Source: Nymphaea colorata (taxonomy: Eukaryota > Streptophyta > Magnoliopsida > Nymphaeales > Nymphaeaceae). Taken from it: a DNA stretch of 64,000 nt. The DNA is taken from assembly GCF_008831285.2 (NCBI RefSeq), contig NC_045141.1, positions 9,968,106-10,032,105 of the forward strand. The letters run 5' to 3'. A model generated the notes under the pieces. It was not told where the DNA came from and ran no database searches. It saw nothing but the letters and a program-made list of their open reading frames with translations. A program made the position numbers and the translations under genes. Positions 46,491-59,084 of the stretch are shown here, piece by piece. Each line of letters begins with the position of its first letter. Position 1 is the first letter of the stretch.

Positions 46491-47760
46491 CCACAGCTTC
46501 AGCGCCATTTGTAAGGTAAAATGGTGCTTTCTGTAACCACTGGTCCATCTATTTGCTACCCCATCTTAGCAGTTCATGGAGTCGGTGTTTCGTTCCACTC
46601 TAAAAAGTTCCAAACTTGACAAGCATGATTCAGTAAACATTGACAGCAGTAGGAAATGACACTAGTGATCTCTTCGCCTCCTTCAACTTGAAGGCCTTCC
46701 AGATTCAGCACCATTTGTAAGGGAAGATGGTGCTTTCTGCAATTCCACCGGTCTATCTACTTGCTACCTCATTTTAGTGGTTCAAGGAATCGGTGTTTCC
46801 ATTCTATTCTAGAAGTTCCAAAGCTGACAAATGACAAGTATGATTCAGCAAAAATTGATGGAACTAGGTGATAACGCTGGTGATCCCTTTACCTACTTCA
46901 ACTTGAAGGTCTTCCAGATTCAGCACCATTTGTAAGGGAACATGGTGCTTCTGCAATTCCACTGGTCTATCTACTTGCGACCTCATTTTAACGGTTCAAG
47001 GGATCAGTGTTTCCATTCTATTCTAGAAGGTCCAAAGCTGACAAGTGACAAGCATGATTCAGTAAACATTGACGGCACTAGATGATAACACTGGCGATCC
47101 CTTGACCTCCTTCAAATTGAGAGTCTTCCTGATTCATCACCATTTGTAAGGTAAGATGGTGCTTTCTGCAATTCCACTGCTCTATGCTACCTCATTTTAG
47201 CCGTTCAAGGAATCAGTGTTCCCGTTCTACTCTAGAAGTTCCAAAGCTGACAAGTGACAATCATGATTTAGTAAACATTGATGGCACCAGGTGACAACGC
47301 TGGCAATCCATTTACCTCCTTCAAGTTGAAGGTCTTCCAGATTCAGCACCATTTGTAAGGTAAGATGGTGGTTTCTGCAATTACACCGGTCTATCTACTT
47401 GCTACTTCATTTTATCCATTCAAAGAATCAGTGTTTCCATTCTACTCTAGAAGTTCCAAAGCTGTCAAGTGACAAGCATGATTCAGTAAACATTGATGGC
47501 ACTAGGTGAGAGTGCTGGCGATCCCTTTGCCTCCTTCAACTTGAAGGTCTTGTAGATTCAGCACCATTTGTATGGTAAAATGGCGCTTTCTGCAATTCCA
47601 CTGGTCCATCTACTTGCTGCCTCATTTTAGCAGTTCATAGATTCAGTGTTTCCAATCCACTAAAGCTGACAAGCGTGATTAAGTAAACGTTGATGGCATA
47701 GATAATGGCTCTAGCGATCCCTTTACCTCCTTCAACTTGGAGGCCTTAAGTCCAACCTCC
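46490..47760. repeat. Tandem array, period about 212 bp, six or more units
   Basis: The anchor CACCATTTGTAAGG recurs at about 46504, 46711, 46926, 47140, 47349 and 47564, spacings 207, 215, 214, 209 and 215 bp. Each unit also carries CTGGTC(C/T)ATCTA..TTGCTACC, AGTTCCAAAGCTGACAAG, GATTCAGTAAACATTGA and CTCCTTCAACTTGAAGG. Most units contain an inverted repeat, AGCACCAT and ATGGTGCT, around a 13-14 base loop. Units differ by scattered substitutions, so the array is not fresh. It starts some 710 bp after the BSD stop. Confidence 0.85.
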
Positions 47761-48010
47761 TTGCCAAGCGTATGAAGCAAATTTTTGTCATTTCATTACC
47801 ACAACTTTTGAGATGATCATAGACAGTCTGATATACATGCATAAACTCATTATTGGTTTCAAGTAGATTGGGCATTGAAACCAAACCCAAGCAGAAGAAA
47901 ATTTTGAACCCAAAATGAGCCTTACATTCCATGGATTCATTTTTCTCATTCCCTTTGGGTTGGAGAAGACACACACTTAAGTTTGATCTGCATTTTGAGT
48001 CTTTCGTTTA
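47761..48010. other. Transition between the tandem array and a gypsy relic
   Basis: An 80-codon minus-strand frame (47732-47974) shows no domain. Nothing else supported. Confidence 0.35.
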
Positions 48011-49010
48011 TTATGAACCTCTACAAACCATCTATCCCTTTCATGTTGATGTAGGCCATTCGGGCATGTGGATTTAGGGGCTCCAATGGCGGTGGCAACC
48101 AATTCATGTGACGTCTAACTGGGGAAGGGCTTGTGAACTATAAAATTTATTAGGGGCTCTATGCAAACTTGAAATAGGTTCATATAAAATAATATAGTCA
48201 ACCTAGAAGATCGCCACTTAATTAAAATACTTTGGGTTCTCACCAAAATGAATTGGATGTAGCAAATGTGCATTTGCATCTGGATCTAAGGTTGTCTTTA
48301 AAAATGCAATGTTGGTACTGATTCATAGGTACCAATTTGGCACGAGAAGCTGAAGCTCCCCCTCTTCCCCTTCCCTTCAGGTCCAAGGCTGTGTTAGAGC
48401 CTGAAATCCTTCCATGTTCCTCTTGTTCTATGAGCTTCTCCTCACACTATGTCTGCCACTATTCCTCGACATCTCCTTTTAGCATATATATTCCAAATTA
48501 AACCTTCTTATTGTCGGTTACGTCTTGTCTTGAGTAACAAAGATCTTCCGGATCTCCTTTAATCACTCCTCTGCATGATCTATCATACCCTTCCCCATTG
48601 AACCTTCATAGTACAGATTCATAAATTCTGTGTTACCCCTCTTGTCTCATGGTTCTTGGCTTAATTAGTCTCTGCAGTGCTTCTGCCAGAAGGACCACTT
48701 TGCATAAGATCATGCATCAATCTTGCTGCTTCTCAATGGCTTCAGACAAAAACTGATGAGTCTGAATTTTGGTCTCTAGCATTGCAAGGGCCACAACCTC
48801 TACCCCTCCCGTTTCCACCTCGTGTGCATGTCATCTAAATCACACATTGAAGGGGAAAATCATGAACAAAAAATTCAGGTTTATATCTAAAGCATAATTC
48901 CAAGCGTTTGCCCACACTTAAACAAAAAGACTCTTCTCCACCAAGCTTGGATGACTTTACTCCTTTTTCGCAACTATCACTAGGCATTGGGCATGAATTC
49001 TAGACACTAT
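48011..49010 (-). pseudogene. Gypsy-type gag relic
   Basis: On the minus strand, downstream of a primer site, the text reads TRGGNGRGRGCGPCNARDQN (about 48770-48830), then after many stops EIRKIFVTQDKT and FNLEYIC-KEM (about 48470-48570). These fit the plant gypsy gag pattern EEW-LREIEKIF ... YMLKGEA. Frames change often and no full domain remains. Confidence 0.5.
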
Positions 49011-49022
49011 GCTCTAATGCCA
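49011..49022 (-). other. Degenerate primer-binding site
   Basis: TGGCATTAGAGC on the minus strand, 10 of 12 matches to the initiator Met-tRNA site TGGTATCAGAGC, four bases before a TGTCATGACTC LTR edge at 49027. Confidence 0.6.
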
Positions 49023-49026
49023 AAGC

Positions 49027-49480
49027 TGTCATGACTCAAGTCTTAACAACAATTTTTGTTATAGATATGATGGAAATGAACATTGGGTCTTAAAAAATCA
49101 AATTAAATCTTGAGTAATGACCAAATCAAAATAGATCCAAAACAAAGGACAACGTCTCGAGGACCCATGTAGAGCCCAAACAAAAGACTACATTGATTCA
49201 AATAACAACAAACCACAAAAATCCTAGATGCTACTCATTAGTTAGATCGCCAATGCCAGTCCATCGCAAAACTGAGGGAGTTCAGCCACACCCAATATCT
49301 AGTCTAGAGCTACTTGTATGGATAGAAGGGATACAGTCAGATTGCTCTAAGTATGGTAATATCCAATCGTAGGTAGAGCATATTTCAGCAGCATAGATAC
49401 ACAATTATATCAAAACAGAATTAGTATATAACTCAGGACTGCCACCCATAGCTGTAGGTTTCTGAGTCTAATAAAGGTTC
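49027..49480 (-). mobile_element. LTR adjoining the gypsy relic (outer end unclear)
   Basis: Next to the primer site the plus strand starts TGTCATGACTCAAGTC; on the minus strand this would be the 3' end of a 5' LTR ending GACTTGAGTCATGACA. The far boundary is not visible; the end given is only a guess from where AT-rich text resumes. Confidence 0.4.
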
Positions 49481-50736
49481 TATCTTGCTCCCTCAAATTA
49501 ACAAACTTCTAGAGTAATGTGACTGTGTTTCTTTTTATTAAAATTAAAATCCGATAGTAAACTGACTTCTATGCGGATCCCTTGATCATGTCTCCGATAT
49601 CTCTGCATACATATGTTTGGGATTTCATAGGCTAAGCAAGATTCTTTTTTATACATCTCTTTCTTCCCCATCCTTGAGAGGCTATTTGTTTTCTGATCAG
49701 CATGTTAGCAAAATAAGAAACATCAATATATTGAAGTATGATCATTGAAGGAAAACTAGAGTTTCTTTAAGTTCACACATCAATAAAAGACATATTAGGT
49801 TCCAGCCCATCTGTACTGCTGTTGGGAAACAAAACTAATTCCATAAATTTTTCATTAAGTAGCTGAATTAGAGTTAATAATAATGTTGTTCTTGAGGCAT
49901 CTTAAGTATTGTAATATCTGTCACTAGAAAACAACACTTGGAAGCATAAGACAAACAATTGTCAGGTTTGACAGATACATCAATTCAGGTGGCTAGCCTA
50001 GGATTATACATTTCTATATAAGGTACTTGAGGAATCTGCAATAACTCCACCAGCTAGTAACCAAATAGATAATCATCCACAACGATTCTTTTCTGCATCT
50101 CTTCTTAGAAATTTTTTGTTCCACCATTGTGGACATGCAAAATCTGTCACTTCATATGTACATTATGTAAACACAACCTATCATGAAGCTCATATCTACC
50201 ATTGTGAAATCTGAACATTTGGGTTTAAAAATCTCTGCTTAGCAGTGCTGATCGTGAGAATACATCAGTCCTACATTTCAAACATGCCCAATATATGTGT
50301 GTGTGTGTGTGTGTGTGTCTGATCACATGTGTAAGCATAAAGCTGCATACCTCTATCATGTTCCAAATTGCACACCACCATTCCAACAATCAATCCATAT
50401 TGCAAATCTATACATAATTTCATAACATCTGAAAGCACCTATTCTTCGTATGCATCCTATATAGACTTGCAGTCAGGCCTGATTTCCTACAACATATTTA
50501 GCCCATCATGTAATTCTCAACATGCTGATTTCCTAGCACACGTTTGTAACTACAACATGCGGTCATGCACATAAGAGTACATATACTCAATTTAGGTATA
50601 CATTCATACTGATCTATTTACATATGAACACAAGAAATGGTACAAGAACTACGTATGGCACCCAATATTATTATTCTCATAATGCACATTCCTAATATCA
50701 ATCTGCATTAGTCCCTATACTTTACTCTTCGTATTG

Positions 50737-50772
<36 letters not shown>

Positions 50773-51800
50773 TCACCTATGTATGTATATTTATATATAT
50801 ACATACATATAAATACAACAACACACAGGAACTACATGTTGCCTTTAGGTCTAAATAAATTCTCATACCTGTAAATCTAAAAAGAATTATAATTTGGCAT
50901 GCAAACTGTATTCTCTATGTTGTTGGGACCCTATTTCTCTAAGGTAGTAGCAAAATAACAGCTACAATGGTGTAATATAGGGTTAAATAAACCCTTACCA
51001 GACCACCCACAATGAATTCTGAATATGTTCTCTCCTTCATTGCGAAGGTGACTCTTCAGTTCCCTCCATCCTTTCTTAATGTGTTATTTGCATGTCCTAT
51101 GCATTTTAACTCTCATTCTCTTCTTGCCAACAACATATTGTATTATTGCTTCAACTACCCCATAGTGACTGATTTAATAGCTAGTTTGACTAACTTATAA
51201 ATAAGTGTATATATATTTATATATTTATTTATTTATTTATTTATCTATATATATCCCACAACTATATGTAACATGAGTTTTGGCCTCCTTAACATGAAAC
51301 CTAAGAAATTGTAGGAACCATTTGGTAATTTCTTTAAAAGGCTCTAATCGCCCCTCAAACATTTCCACAGAACATAATGCCTTTCATTAGAAATTTTATA
51401 GAAGTGTAAGAACCCTACTGAAGTTTTCATGAGATTATCTGATTCTTTCTGTTAACAATAGTTTCCAAAAGCTCACTCATTTAGATTAATGTTTATGAGT
51501 TTTTTAAAGGATGCCCTTTTAGAAATTTAAAAGTTAAAGGTTCATTATTTAGATGGAAGCAAGGTTCAGTAGAGAAAGCTACAAAACTAACAGGTTATTT
51601 AGTTGTATGGAACAACATGTTATGCAGCACATTGTAATTTGAACTAAGACAAATGATGTGAAACCTTTAGAACAGAGCAATCTGAATTCAAGATCTGAGT
51701 TAATCATCGAACAAGGTGGTGTTCTTGTATCATATCTTTTAAAAATATATGCTCCAAAACATAGTGTGGCTTTTTTTAATATATGCTTTCTATGAGCCTA
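49481..51800. other. AT-rich intergenic DNA with microsatellites
   Basis: No coding sequence recognised. Short tandem tracts occur at 50300-50318 (GT), 50740-50769 (AT) and 51208-51245 (TTTA). The frames at 50368-50574 and 51012-51200 look like chance. Confidence 0.5.
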
Positions 51801-52088
51801 TGTAATGACCCGACCCACTTGCACACTAGGTTCGGGCTCCTGGTCCGACGGATCCCAACCTACCCCATAGTAGTTTAGGTTCCAATCCTAAAAGTGTTAG
51901 AAAACAGAACAACCAACTACTTAAAAATTTCCTTATGAGCCCTTGAAGATTTTTTCATAATCTTCAATGTGGGACTAAACTTTTTAAAGAGGGGGAAATT
52001 TAAAAAGTTGTCTTGGTGCACTTTGGTTTTAATTTCAAATGGTTTTGGATCTTCTAAAAAAATGATCTGAAAAATTGGGGTCACTATA
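51801..52088. mobile_element. Short solo LTR (TGTAATGACCC...GGGGTCACTATA)
   Basis: The ends TGTAATGACCCGACCC and TTGGGGTCACTATA are partly inverted (TGTAATGACCC / GGGGTCACTA), and the interior holds CAATGTGGGACTAAAC, a phrase common in short plant LTRs. The flanks GCCTA and GTTGA do not match, so the boundaries are tentative. Confidence 0.5.
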
Positions 52089-52389
52089 GTTGATCAGCAT
52101 TAAACATTCCAACCTTCTAGCACTTGAAGAGCTCATTCTAAAGTGAAAACAAGCCACCTAGGGGCACACTTTGGTTCATATTTGGATTGTATATAGCTAT
52201 CTACCATGTCTGATGCTATTTGAACTTCAATTAATTTGACTTAATCTAGATTCACCTCTGCAATATGAGAAATACAAACCATAACCCAATTTTTATACAT
52301 AGTTGCATTTGGATCTCTGTTGAAAATTGTATATTTACCAGACTCAGAAAGAAAAGTACGATACATATGCAAATCTAATTATTAATTGG
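52089..52389. other. Unassigned DNA
   Basis: AT-rich, no feature recognised. Confidence 0.4.
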
Positions 52390-52930
52390 ATGTGAATTCT
52401 TTTTCCCAATTCCAAACTATTTGGGTTCAAATTAGAACCAAATGTCAAAATGATTCTGGACCTTTGACATCCATATTTAGGGATGTCATTATGTCCTATT
52501 TGGATCAGATATCCAACCAAAGTGTTACGAAAAGATCGGATATGGAATAAAATTTAATATTTTATTAAGAAATATGATTGGATTCAGATTTAAGAAATGA
52601 CATCCTATTGGATTCGGATTCAGATACACACAAATACCAAGTTGGATAGGGAATCAGATTGGATTTATTTTTAAACTAATAACATATATTTAATGCTCTT
52701 ACATTTTGGAAATTGGTAAAATTTGGTTTAAAATTCAGATTTGGATTCAAATATGAATGTAAAAATTGTAATTGGATCATATTTAGATTGTGAAATTGGA
52801 TTTCAGATTCAAATTTGGATAGGATTTTTCTTTGTTCATGTTTGAATCTGAATTTGAATCCAAATATATAAATATCAAAACAAGTGGATAGGGTTAAGAG
52901 TATATCTGATTTGAATCTGATTTGTTGATA
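52390..52930. repeat. Degenerate ggattcagat / tttggattcaaat repeat
   Basis: Imperfect copies of TTGGATTCAGATT and AATTTGGAT fill the stretch with no fixed period, the same style as 3090-3610 and the outer ends of the long LTRs. Confidence 0.5.
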
Positions 52931-53999
52931 TCCCTATCCATATTGCTACATAGTGAAGGCATGCACACTGAGAGCCAAAGCAATTGACATGCCTAATTGG
53001 CTACTAGGAATTGATTGCGATTTAGCACTCCAAACTTTCTCGTGCTGGCCACATTGGTTGGGACTTCGCCAACTCTTCTTCTTCAAGTCTGCTGAGGTTT
53101 ATGCACCACTATTCGACCTTTACTTGCATAATGGAATTGACTGCCAAAAACTCTTGCATCTATATACAAGTTGTGGTCTCTTCTTGTAGCCATATGTAAC
53201 ATTTGTGTGGTTAGCTCTTTGGATTAAATCATCTGCTGAATCTTGAACTGAACTAGGAGTATCCATTCTGAAACTAAAGAGTGTTTCCTGAGTCACAAAA
53301 TCAATTTTTCTTTGTTATCAACTAAAGAATTCCTACAACACATACAACTTTTTGACCAATTAAACTCACTGATACCACTTAAATTGTCAAGATCCAAAAA
53401 AGAAAAACTAAAAAATTGAAGAGACATGCAATTAAGAAGAACTCAATATTAGCTTTAAGCTATTAGACACATAACATGTTTCATGTTCATCTATTTATAA
53501 AATAAACTTCAAGTAAGATAACTCTCAAAAATAAACTAATTTGCTTTTTAAAGATCACATAGAGATGAATAATTGTACAAATTGAAATCTAAAAAATAAT
53601 AAAATTTAATGTAAATGTATTCATGAATTGATTGGTGTTTAACTCAATCAATCAAAGCCACACAGAGAGAAAATAAAATACATATAAGGGATTTATGTGG
53701 TTCAGTAGACTTGTCTACATCCATAGCAAAACTCTGTCGACTCTCTAAATCAATCACCAGGAAAGCAAAGTTACATATATGTCGAGGTGCATTATGTTTC
53801 GATGGTTTCCAATCTTATCTTTGGGGACAGATTTAGTTTTAGTTGGTATGAGATTACAACAAGATTTAACATTTTGAGAAACAACTCATTTTCCTTGAAT
53901 GATGGCATTAATAGACCTACTTTTCTCGATACCCATAATCTTGCCTTGATTATCCTTATCCAAATGTGAATTGAATCCATAGATATCGGCACCTTTGGC
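52931..53999. other. Unassigned AT-rich DNA
   Basis: A frame at 52953-53189 is open for 78 codons but without a recognisable domain. Nothing else found. Confidence 0.4.
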
Positions 54000-54248
54000 T
54001 TATTTGATGTTTATAATCACAATCACGCTCTTTGACACCACCCACAAACTCAAGGGGCTGGGAAGGATAATAAGTTTGACATGTAATACAATACATCGAT
54101 CAACAGGGAGGGGCTTAGTGAATATTTCTGCAATTTGATCATCCAATCTAATATGTTTGGACTTGTAATTTCTATTTATTGACCTCATCTTCCACAAAGT
54201 GGGTGTCACATGTGTTTTTGACTCATGAAGGAAGCGGTGAGCTGACAC
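54000..54248 (-). pseudogene. Copia RNase H C-terminal fragment
   Basis: The minus-strand frame reads SINRNYKSKHIRLDDQIAEI and FTKPLPVDRCIVLHVKL. These match the end of copia polyproteins (TKHIDVRYHF ... DQLADIFTKPL), with the sequence between KHI and DDQ deleted. Confidence 0.75.
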
Positions 54249-54799
54249 ATATAAATTTTACTAACATTATTGCACCAAAATGTAGGTGGCTTCTAAAATG
54301 AAACATGGAGTTTATGTGATAAGTAATGAACCCAAATCAATTTTGTAGAGGCATTTATAGATGATCATGCAATTTTTTTTTTTAACTCAAGATAATACAT
54401 TTGGACCAAGCAAAATGGTGTATTCATTTGTAGATTTTTTGTCACCAAGCATACCTCTGAGTTCAATTGTTTTCCATTCATCTTTCAAGGTGACGGTATT
54501 AATACAATTCTGTCGACATTTGTTGACAATGTCATTATCATGTAGAGTAGTTCATTGCATGTCAGAAAACTAAAGACACTTTAAGTCAAAGGTTTAAGAT
54601 AAACAATCTTGGCAAACTTTGATATTTTCTTAGATTTGTGTTGGATACACAAGAAGGATATCTTCACAAAAGCATACCTGGGACTTCCTATAGAAGGCTG
54701 ACGTGAAAGATTGCAATCTTATTTATATTCCTAGTATTTTGAATCACAGTTAGTTATGTAAGACAAAAGGATTATTATGATCCCACAAAGCATTATAAT
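54249..54799. other. AT-rich DNA with possible copia debris
   Basis: Plus-strand snatches such as FTKAYLGLPIEG (54655-54700) may belong to the copia relic that follows. Too decayed to assign. Confidence 0.3.
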
Positions 54800-55240
54800 A
54801 TTGTGTGGATGCTACAGTACTTAACATTTAGTCATTTGGATATCGCATATGCATTTAACCAAGTCTCCCAATTTATGCATGGTCTAAGAGATGCAACAAA
54901 GAGGTAGTTAAAAGAGTACTTAGATTTCTAAAAAGTCGCAATTTACTATGGTCACTTACATTTTTGAGGAATGTCTTTTTAGTCTTTCCATGATTTATTA
55001 GTTTATACTAATGTAGATTGAGTTGGAGATTCTGATGATAGAAAATTCATATCAGGGTATTGTGCTTTTGCTAGAGCTGATCTTGCTTCTTAAGATAGTA
55101 AAAAAACAAAAGACAATTGTTAGAGTGTAGAAATAGCATGTAGAATGATGGATCTTACTACTGTGGAGGTACACTAAGAGGCATTTATTATCAGAGTTAC
55201 ACGAGCTTGTGGGAAACTATTTATTATTATGTAATAAGAA
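54800..55240 (+). pseudogene. Copia reverse transcriptase/RNase H relic
   Basis: Broken plus-strand frames read QYLTFSHLDIAYAFNQVSQF, MHGLRDATKR, VYTNVD and DRKFISGYCAFARADLAS, then DSKKTKDN. These align with the copia segment ALxYLTxTRPDIAFAVNxVSQFM ... DADWAG ... RKSTSGYCxFLGxxLISWxSKKQ. Many stops are present. Its orientation is opposite to the RNase H fragment at 54000. Confidence 0.75.
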
Positions 55241-55716
55241 GATGGCATTCAGATTTCTCTTAAGTCCATTTGGTAAAGAATAGTTTTTGGTTTCTCAAAC
55301 GCAAATTTTTCATGATTAAGACCATGCCTGAACTTGAAGGGCATCATTATGACACATGTATTATTATCATATTGGATCTGGATTCATTATGAATTCAATC
55401 ACCATTTATATTGTTTGTAAACTGAGTATGTTATATATTATTGTGCATCATTTTTATGGCTAGCTATTATAAGTGAGGGTTTTATTTTAAATAAAAGCAT
55501 TAGGGTCTATACCTTTAATTAATGCATTCCTCACAACATCAAGTTGTTATAGATATGTTGTTTCTCAAGTCTATTCTCCTATTACTTATTTTTTATTTGG
55601 ATAGATTTTTGGAGATTCTAGTAGATAATTTCTCTCGTCCTCCATATGGTTGATGGATGGAGTGATTATTTAAATTGCTTGTTAACTGGTGGATACCCTT
55701 GGATCGGACTACCAGT
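55241..55716. other. Unassigned AT-rich DNA
   Basis: Possibly the 3' continuation of the copia relic. No motif recognised. Confidence 0.35.
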
Positions 55717-57002
55717 TTCCATAATCCATATCACATATGCCAGTGTGTGAAACTTTTGGAAATGAGGCACTATTTCTATAAATTTGATTCAAACAAGTAA
55801 TATGAAAGCAAGTTTGAGTAGTACGGTTAGGCTTCTTTCAATGTTAGCACACATTTGTTACGATTTGGTCTACCATGGCTTACATCTATTGTTCTTGTAG
55901 TGAAGATGACTATAACAGATGTGCCCTTTTACTGATTTTGATTAGCATAATTTGCTAATACAACATATTCATTTTGTTGCTTGTCATCTTTAGTGTGTTG
56001 AAATTATGATTTATGCACTACAAGCAATCCATGCAACTCACTTACATTGATTTGGTTTGGTCATGTGGTAATAGATGTTTTAAAAGTGGAACATGAAGAT
56101 GGTAACTCATGCAAGACATGAAGAATCAGATCATTGATGGAATGGATTCCTTTACAGCTGGTTTGGTATAGGGGAAAGGGAAGGAAAAGAATGAAAGTTA
56201 TAAGATGAGGATGTTCGGATCCAAGGAAAGTGAGAAATGGATAGAAGACAAAAAAGTAGTTGTTTGGGTAAGGGGAAAGGGAAAGGAAGGGAAGGGAATG
56301 GAAAGAAAAGTTGTGTTTATTTGGAATCCCTTCAAAACTGGAGAGATTCAAAAAGAAAAGTTCCATAATCCATATCACATATGCCAGTGTGTGAAACTTT
56401 TGGAAATGAGGCACTATTTCTATAAATTTGATTCAAACAAGTAATATGAAAGCAAGTTTGAGTAGTACGGTTAGGCTTCTTTCAATGTTAGCACACATTT
56501 GTTACGATTTGGTTTACCATGGCTTACATCTATTGTTCTTGTAGTGAAGATGACTATAATAGATATGCCCTTTTACTGATTTTGATTAGCATAATTTGCC
56601 AATACAACATATTCATTTTGTTGCTTGTCATCTTTAGTGTGTTGAAATTATGATTTATGCACTACAAGCAATCCATGCAACTCACTTACATTGATTTGGT
56701 TTGGTCATGTGGTAATAGATGTTTTAAAAGTGGAACATGAAGATGGTAACTCATGCAAGCATGAAGAATCAGATCATTGATGGAATGGATTCCTTTACAG
56801 CTGGTTTGGTATAGGGGAAAGGGAAGGAAAAGAATGAAAGTTATAAGATGAGGATGTTCGGATCCAAGGAAAGTGAGAAATGGATAGAAGACAAAAAAAT
56901 AGTTGTTTGGGTAAGGGGAAAGGGAAAGGAAGGGAAGGGAATGGAAAGAAAAGTTGTGTTTATTTGGAATCCCTTCAAAACTGGAGAGATTCAGAAAGAA
57001 AG
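55717..57002 (+). repeat. Recent tandem duplication, unit about 644 bp
   Basis: The text from TTCCATAATCCATATCAC to GGAGAGATTCA(A/G)AAAGAAA occurs at 55717-56358 and again from 56361 to about 57002. By eye only a handful of differences separate the copies (for example ggtctacc/ggtttacc, cagatgtg/tagatatg, one deleted base in caagacatg/caagcatg). The unit includes a purine-rich stretch (ggggaaagggaagg). No gene lies within. Confidence 0.9.
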
Positions 57003-57137
57003 TGAAGGGAGCAACTCAAAATGACCTATCTACCCTTGCACGTCCCCTCATGCATGACTCTTTGCTTCATTGTAGGAAAACTATTTGCCTTTTCCAGGTT
57101 GCAGTCTAGTGCAGAGCGCCTCTTCGCAGGTATGGTG

Positions 57138-57139
<2 letters not shown>

Positions 57140-57217
<78 letters not shown>
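57140..57217. repeat. (CT)n microsatellite
   Basis: About 38 CT units with one TTT interruption. Ser-Leu and Arg-Glu repeat frames here are artefacts. Confidence 0.95.
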
Positions 57218-57220
<3 letters not shown>

Positions 57221-58855
57221 TGGTCATATGAGAGGCACAGATGGCCAAATCTGCAGACGGCCCAATGGTGGTCTGTTGGGCCTCCATCACCAAAGCAGGG
57301 TTGTCCTGATCAAAAAGTGATTTTCCCAAATTAGAGATTGTTCTATTGGTTTTGTTGTGCCTGGTCTACTTCATCTTTGTCGAGTTTGGGTTTCTTTTCT
57401 ACATAATTAGGGTGTTGATTTTTCTGCTTCCTTACATTTGCTACAAATAGCAACTAGGTAGGCGACTTGTTGTTCCAAGTTTTGGCATTGTGTAGAGAAG
57501 ATTGACTGTAACTTAACAGGTAGGCAAATCTTTTTAATAGTCTGTCAAAACCTATTATGGTAGACCTTGCAGTAACTGCAAATTATACACAGGCAACATG
57601 TGCTTATATTCTTGTTTGAACTGCACGAAGATAGAACTATTCAAAAAATGTAGTATTTTGGTGACTATGTTTGCAAATGGTTCAATAAATCCTTCTATTT
57701 CTTTTTTTCTTTTTTTTTCTTTGTTTTGCTTCTTATGGATGGTGACGATTGTCAATTCTTTTAATCACATTTCCAAAGGGAGGTAGGTCATAATTTAGGC
57801 CTAAAGACTGAATATCTTTACAATGAAACTAAAGAAGGGAAACATAATTGAATACGATCATATCTTCCAATAACAATTTGCCAATTGGTCCATGCTTTAG
57901 GAACATAATTAGTGGGGGATTTTTGCATCTTGCATCTTCCTGATTAATGTGTGTCTGACATTACTTATGTGCAAACGTATGAAACATAAAAGGTTTTCAA
58001 CTCCATAAGATTGAAAATGCTAATTTTTCTGGGCCTAATTATACCTTGTGAAGTATGATCTCAATTATGAATACAGAAGATGTAAGAACAATGTGAACTT
58101 GCAGTTCATTTCTCTATACTTGCAATTTTTACCGTGACACAAACAACATTTGTTGAGCAATCAGATCCATGTGTTTCTGTGGGTGATTAAACTCATAGTT
58201 TGTTTAGATGTTCCTTAGGATGTCTCAAGAAACCAACAGATGTTCCTTGACTTTCTCCAAGTGGATAAACAAGGAAGCTTTGATGAATGATAAAATGGCG
58301 TGTGCTGACTGAGTTCATTTGTATTTTATTAGGCTACTCATGGCCTGGAACTCTCTGAGATGTTTGTCTCTAACTTGTATGAGGTTGAGGAACATTAGAT
58401 CTACTCACTCGCTTCTTCCTCAAGGGAAAAGTTTTCACTTTAACTATTACTGTAGGAAAGGTGACGGCATATACATGTTTCAAAAGAAAAGAATAGTAAG
58501 ATATATATACATACAATGGCATAGGGAAGAATGAGGGCAGCACGTTAATTCAGTTTTAGACCCATTTTTCTTTCATTAGCTGCTTCTTTATGTCAATTTA
58601 GGCACACTCTATGATTTAGCACACTTTTTTTCTTCAATTCTTTTATGATTTGGCACAATTTTTAATTAACTTCTGCTATGCAAGTGGTTAACCTATTATT
58701 CAATAGGTTTTAACTTATTGTTGAAATAGAGAAAAAGAGAGAGAGAAAGCAAATGAGAGAGAGAGAGATATATAACTACTACAATTATATTGGAAGGGGT
58801 GTTAAGGGTATTTTTATCACTTAAGTTAAATCATTTCCTTTGCTTTTCTTCGCAC
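57218..58855. other. Unassigned AT-rich DNA
   Basis: Several short frames (57598-57786, 58319-58534) show no domain. A GAGA tract lies at 58735-58770. No gene supported. Confidence 0.4.
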
Positions 58856-59037
58856 AGCTAAACAAGCATAAGTTTTGTGTTTCCTTTTCCTTTCCTTTCC
58901 TTTCTATCTAAACAATTTCTTTTAATAGTTTCTTTTCTTTCCTTTTCTTTCTTTTCATTTCCTTTTCCATCAATTTCCCTCTCATTCTTTTCCTTTCCTT
59001 TCCATCTATTAAAACCCATCCATCCAAAAATAGCCTT
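58856..59037. repeat. Pyrimidine-rich ttttcctttcc tract
   Basis: Repeated TTTCCTTTTC words over about 180 bp. It is the reverse-complement style of the purine-rich part of the duplicated unit at 56170-56310 and 56810-56960, so the two may be arms of related non-autonomous elements. Confidence 0.5.
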
Positions 59038-59084
59038 AGAGGTTACTTGATAATTTTATTACTGGATAGGAAGAATTGGACACC

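Noticed and set aside
56061-56414. 117-codon minus-strand ORF
   Set aside because: It is antisense to purine-rich repeat DNA in the tandem duplication and is not open in the second unit.
57021-57329. Ser-Leu and Arg-Glu repeat ORFs on both strands
   Set aside because: They are translations of the (CT)n microsatellite and have no conserved flanks.
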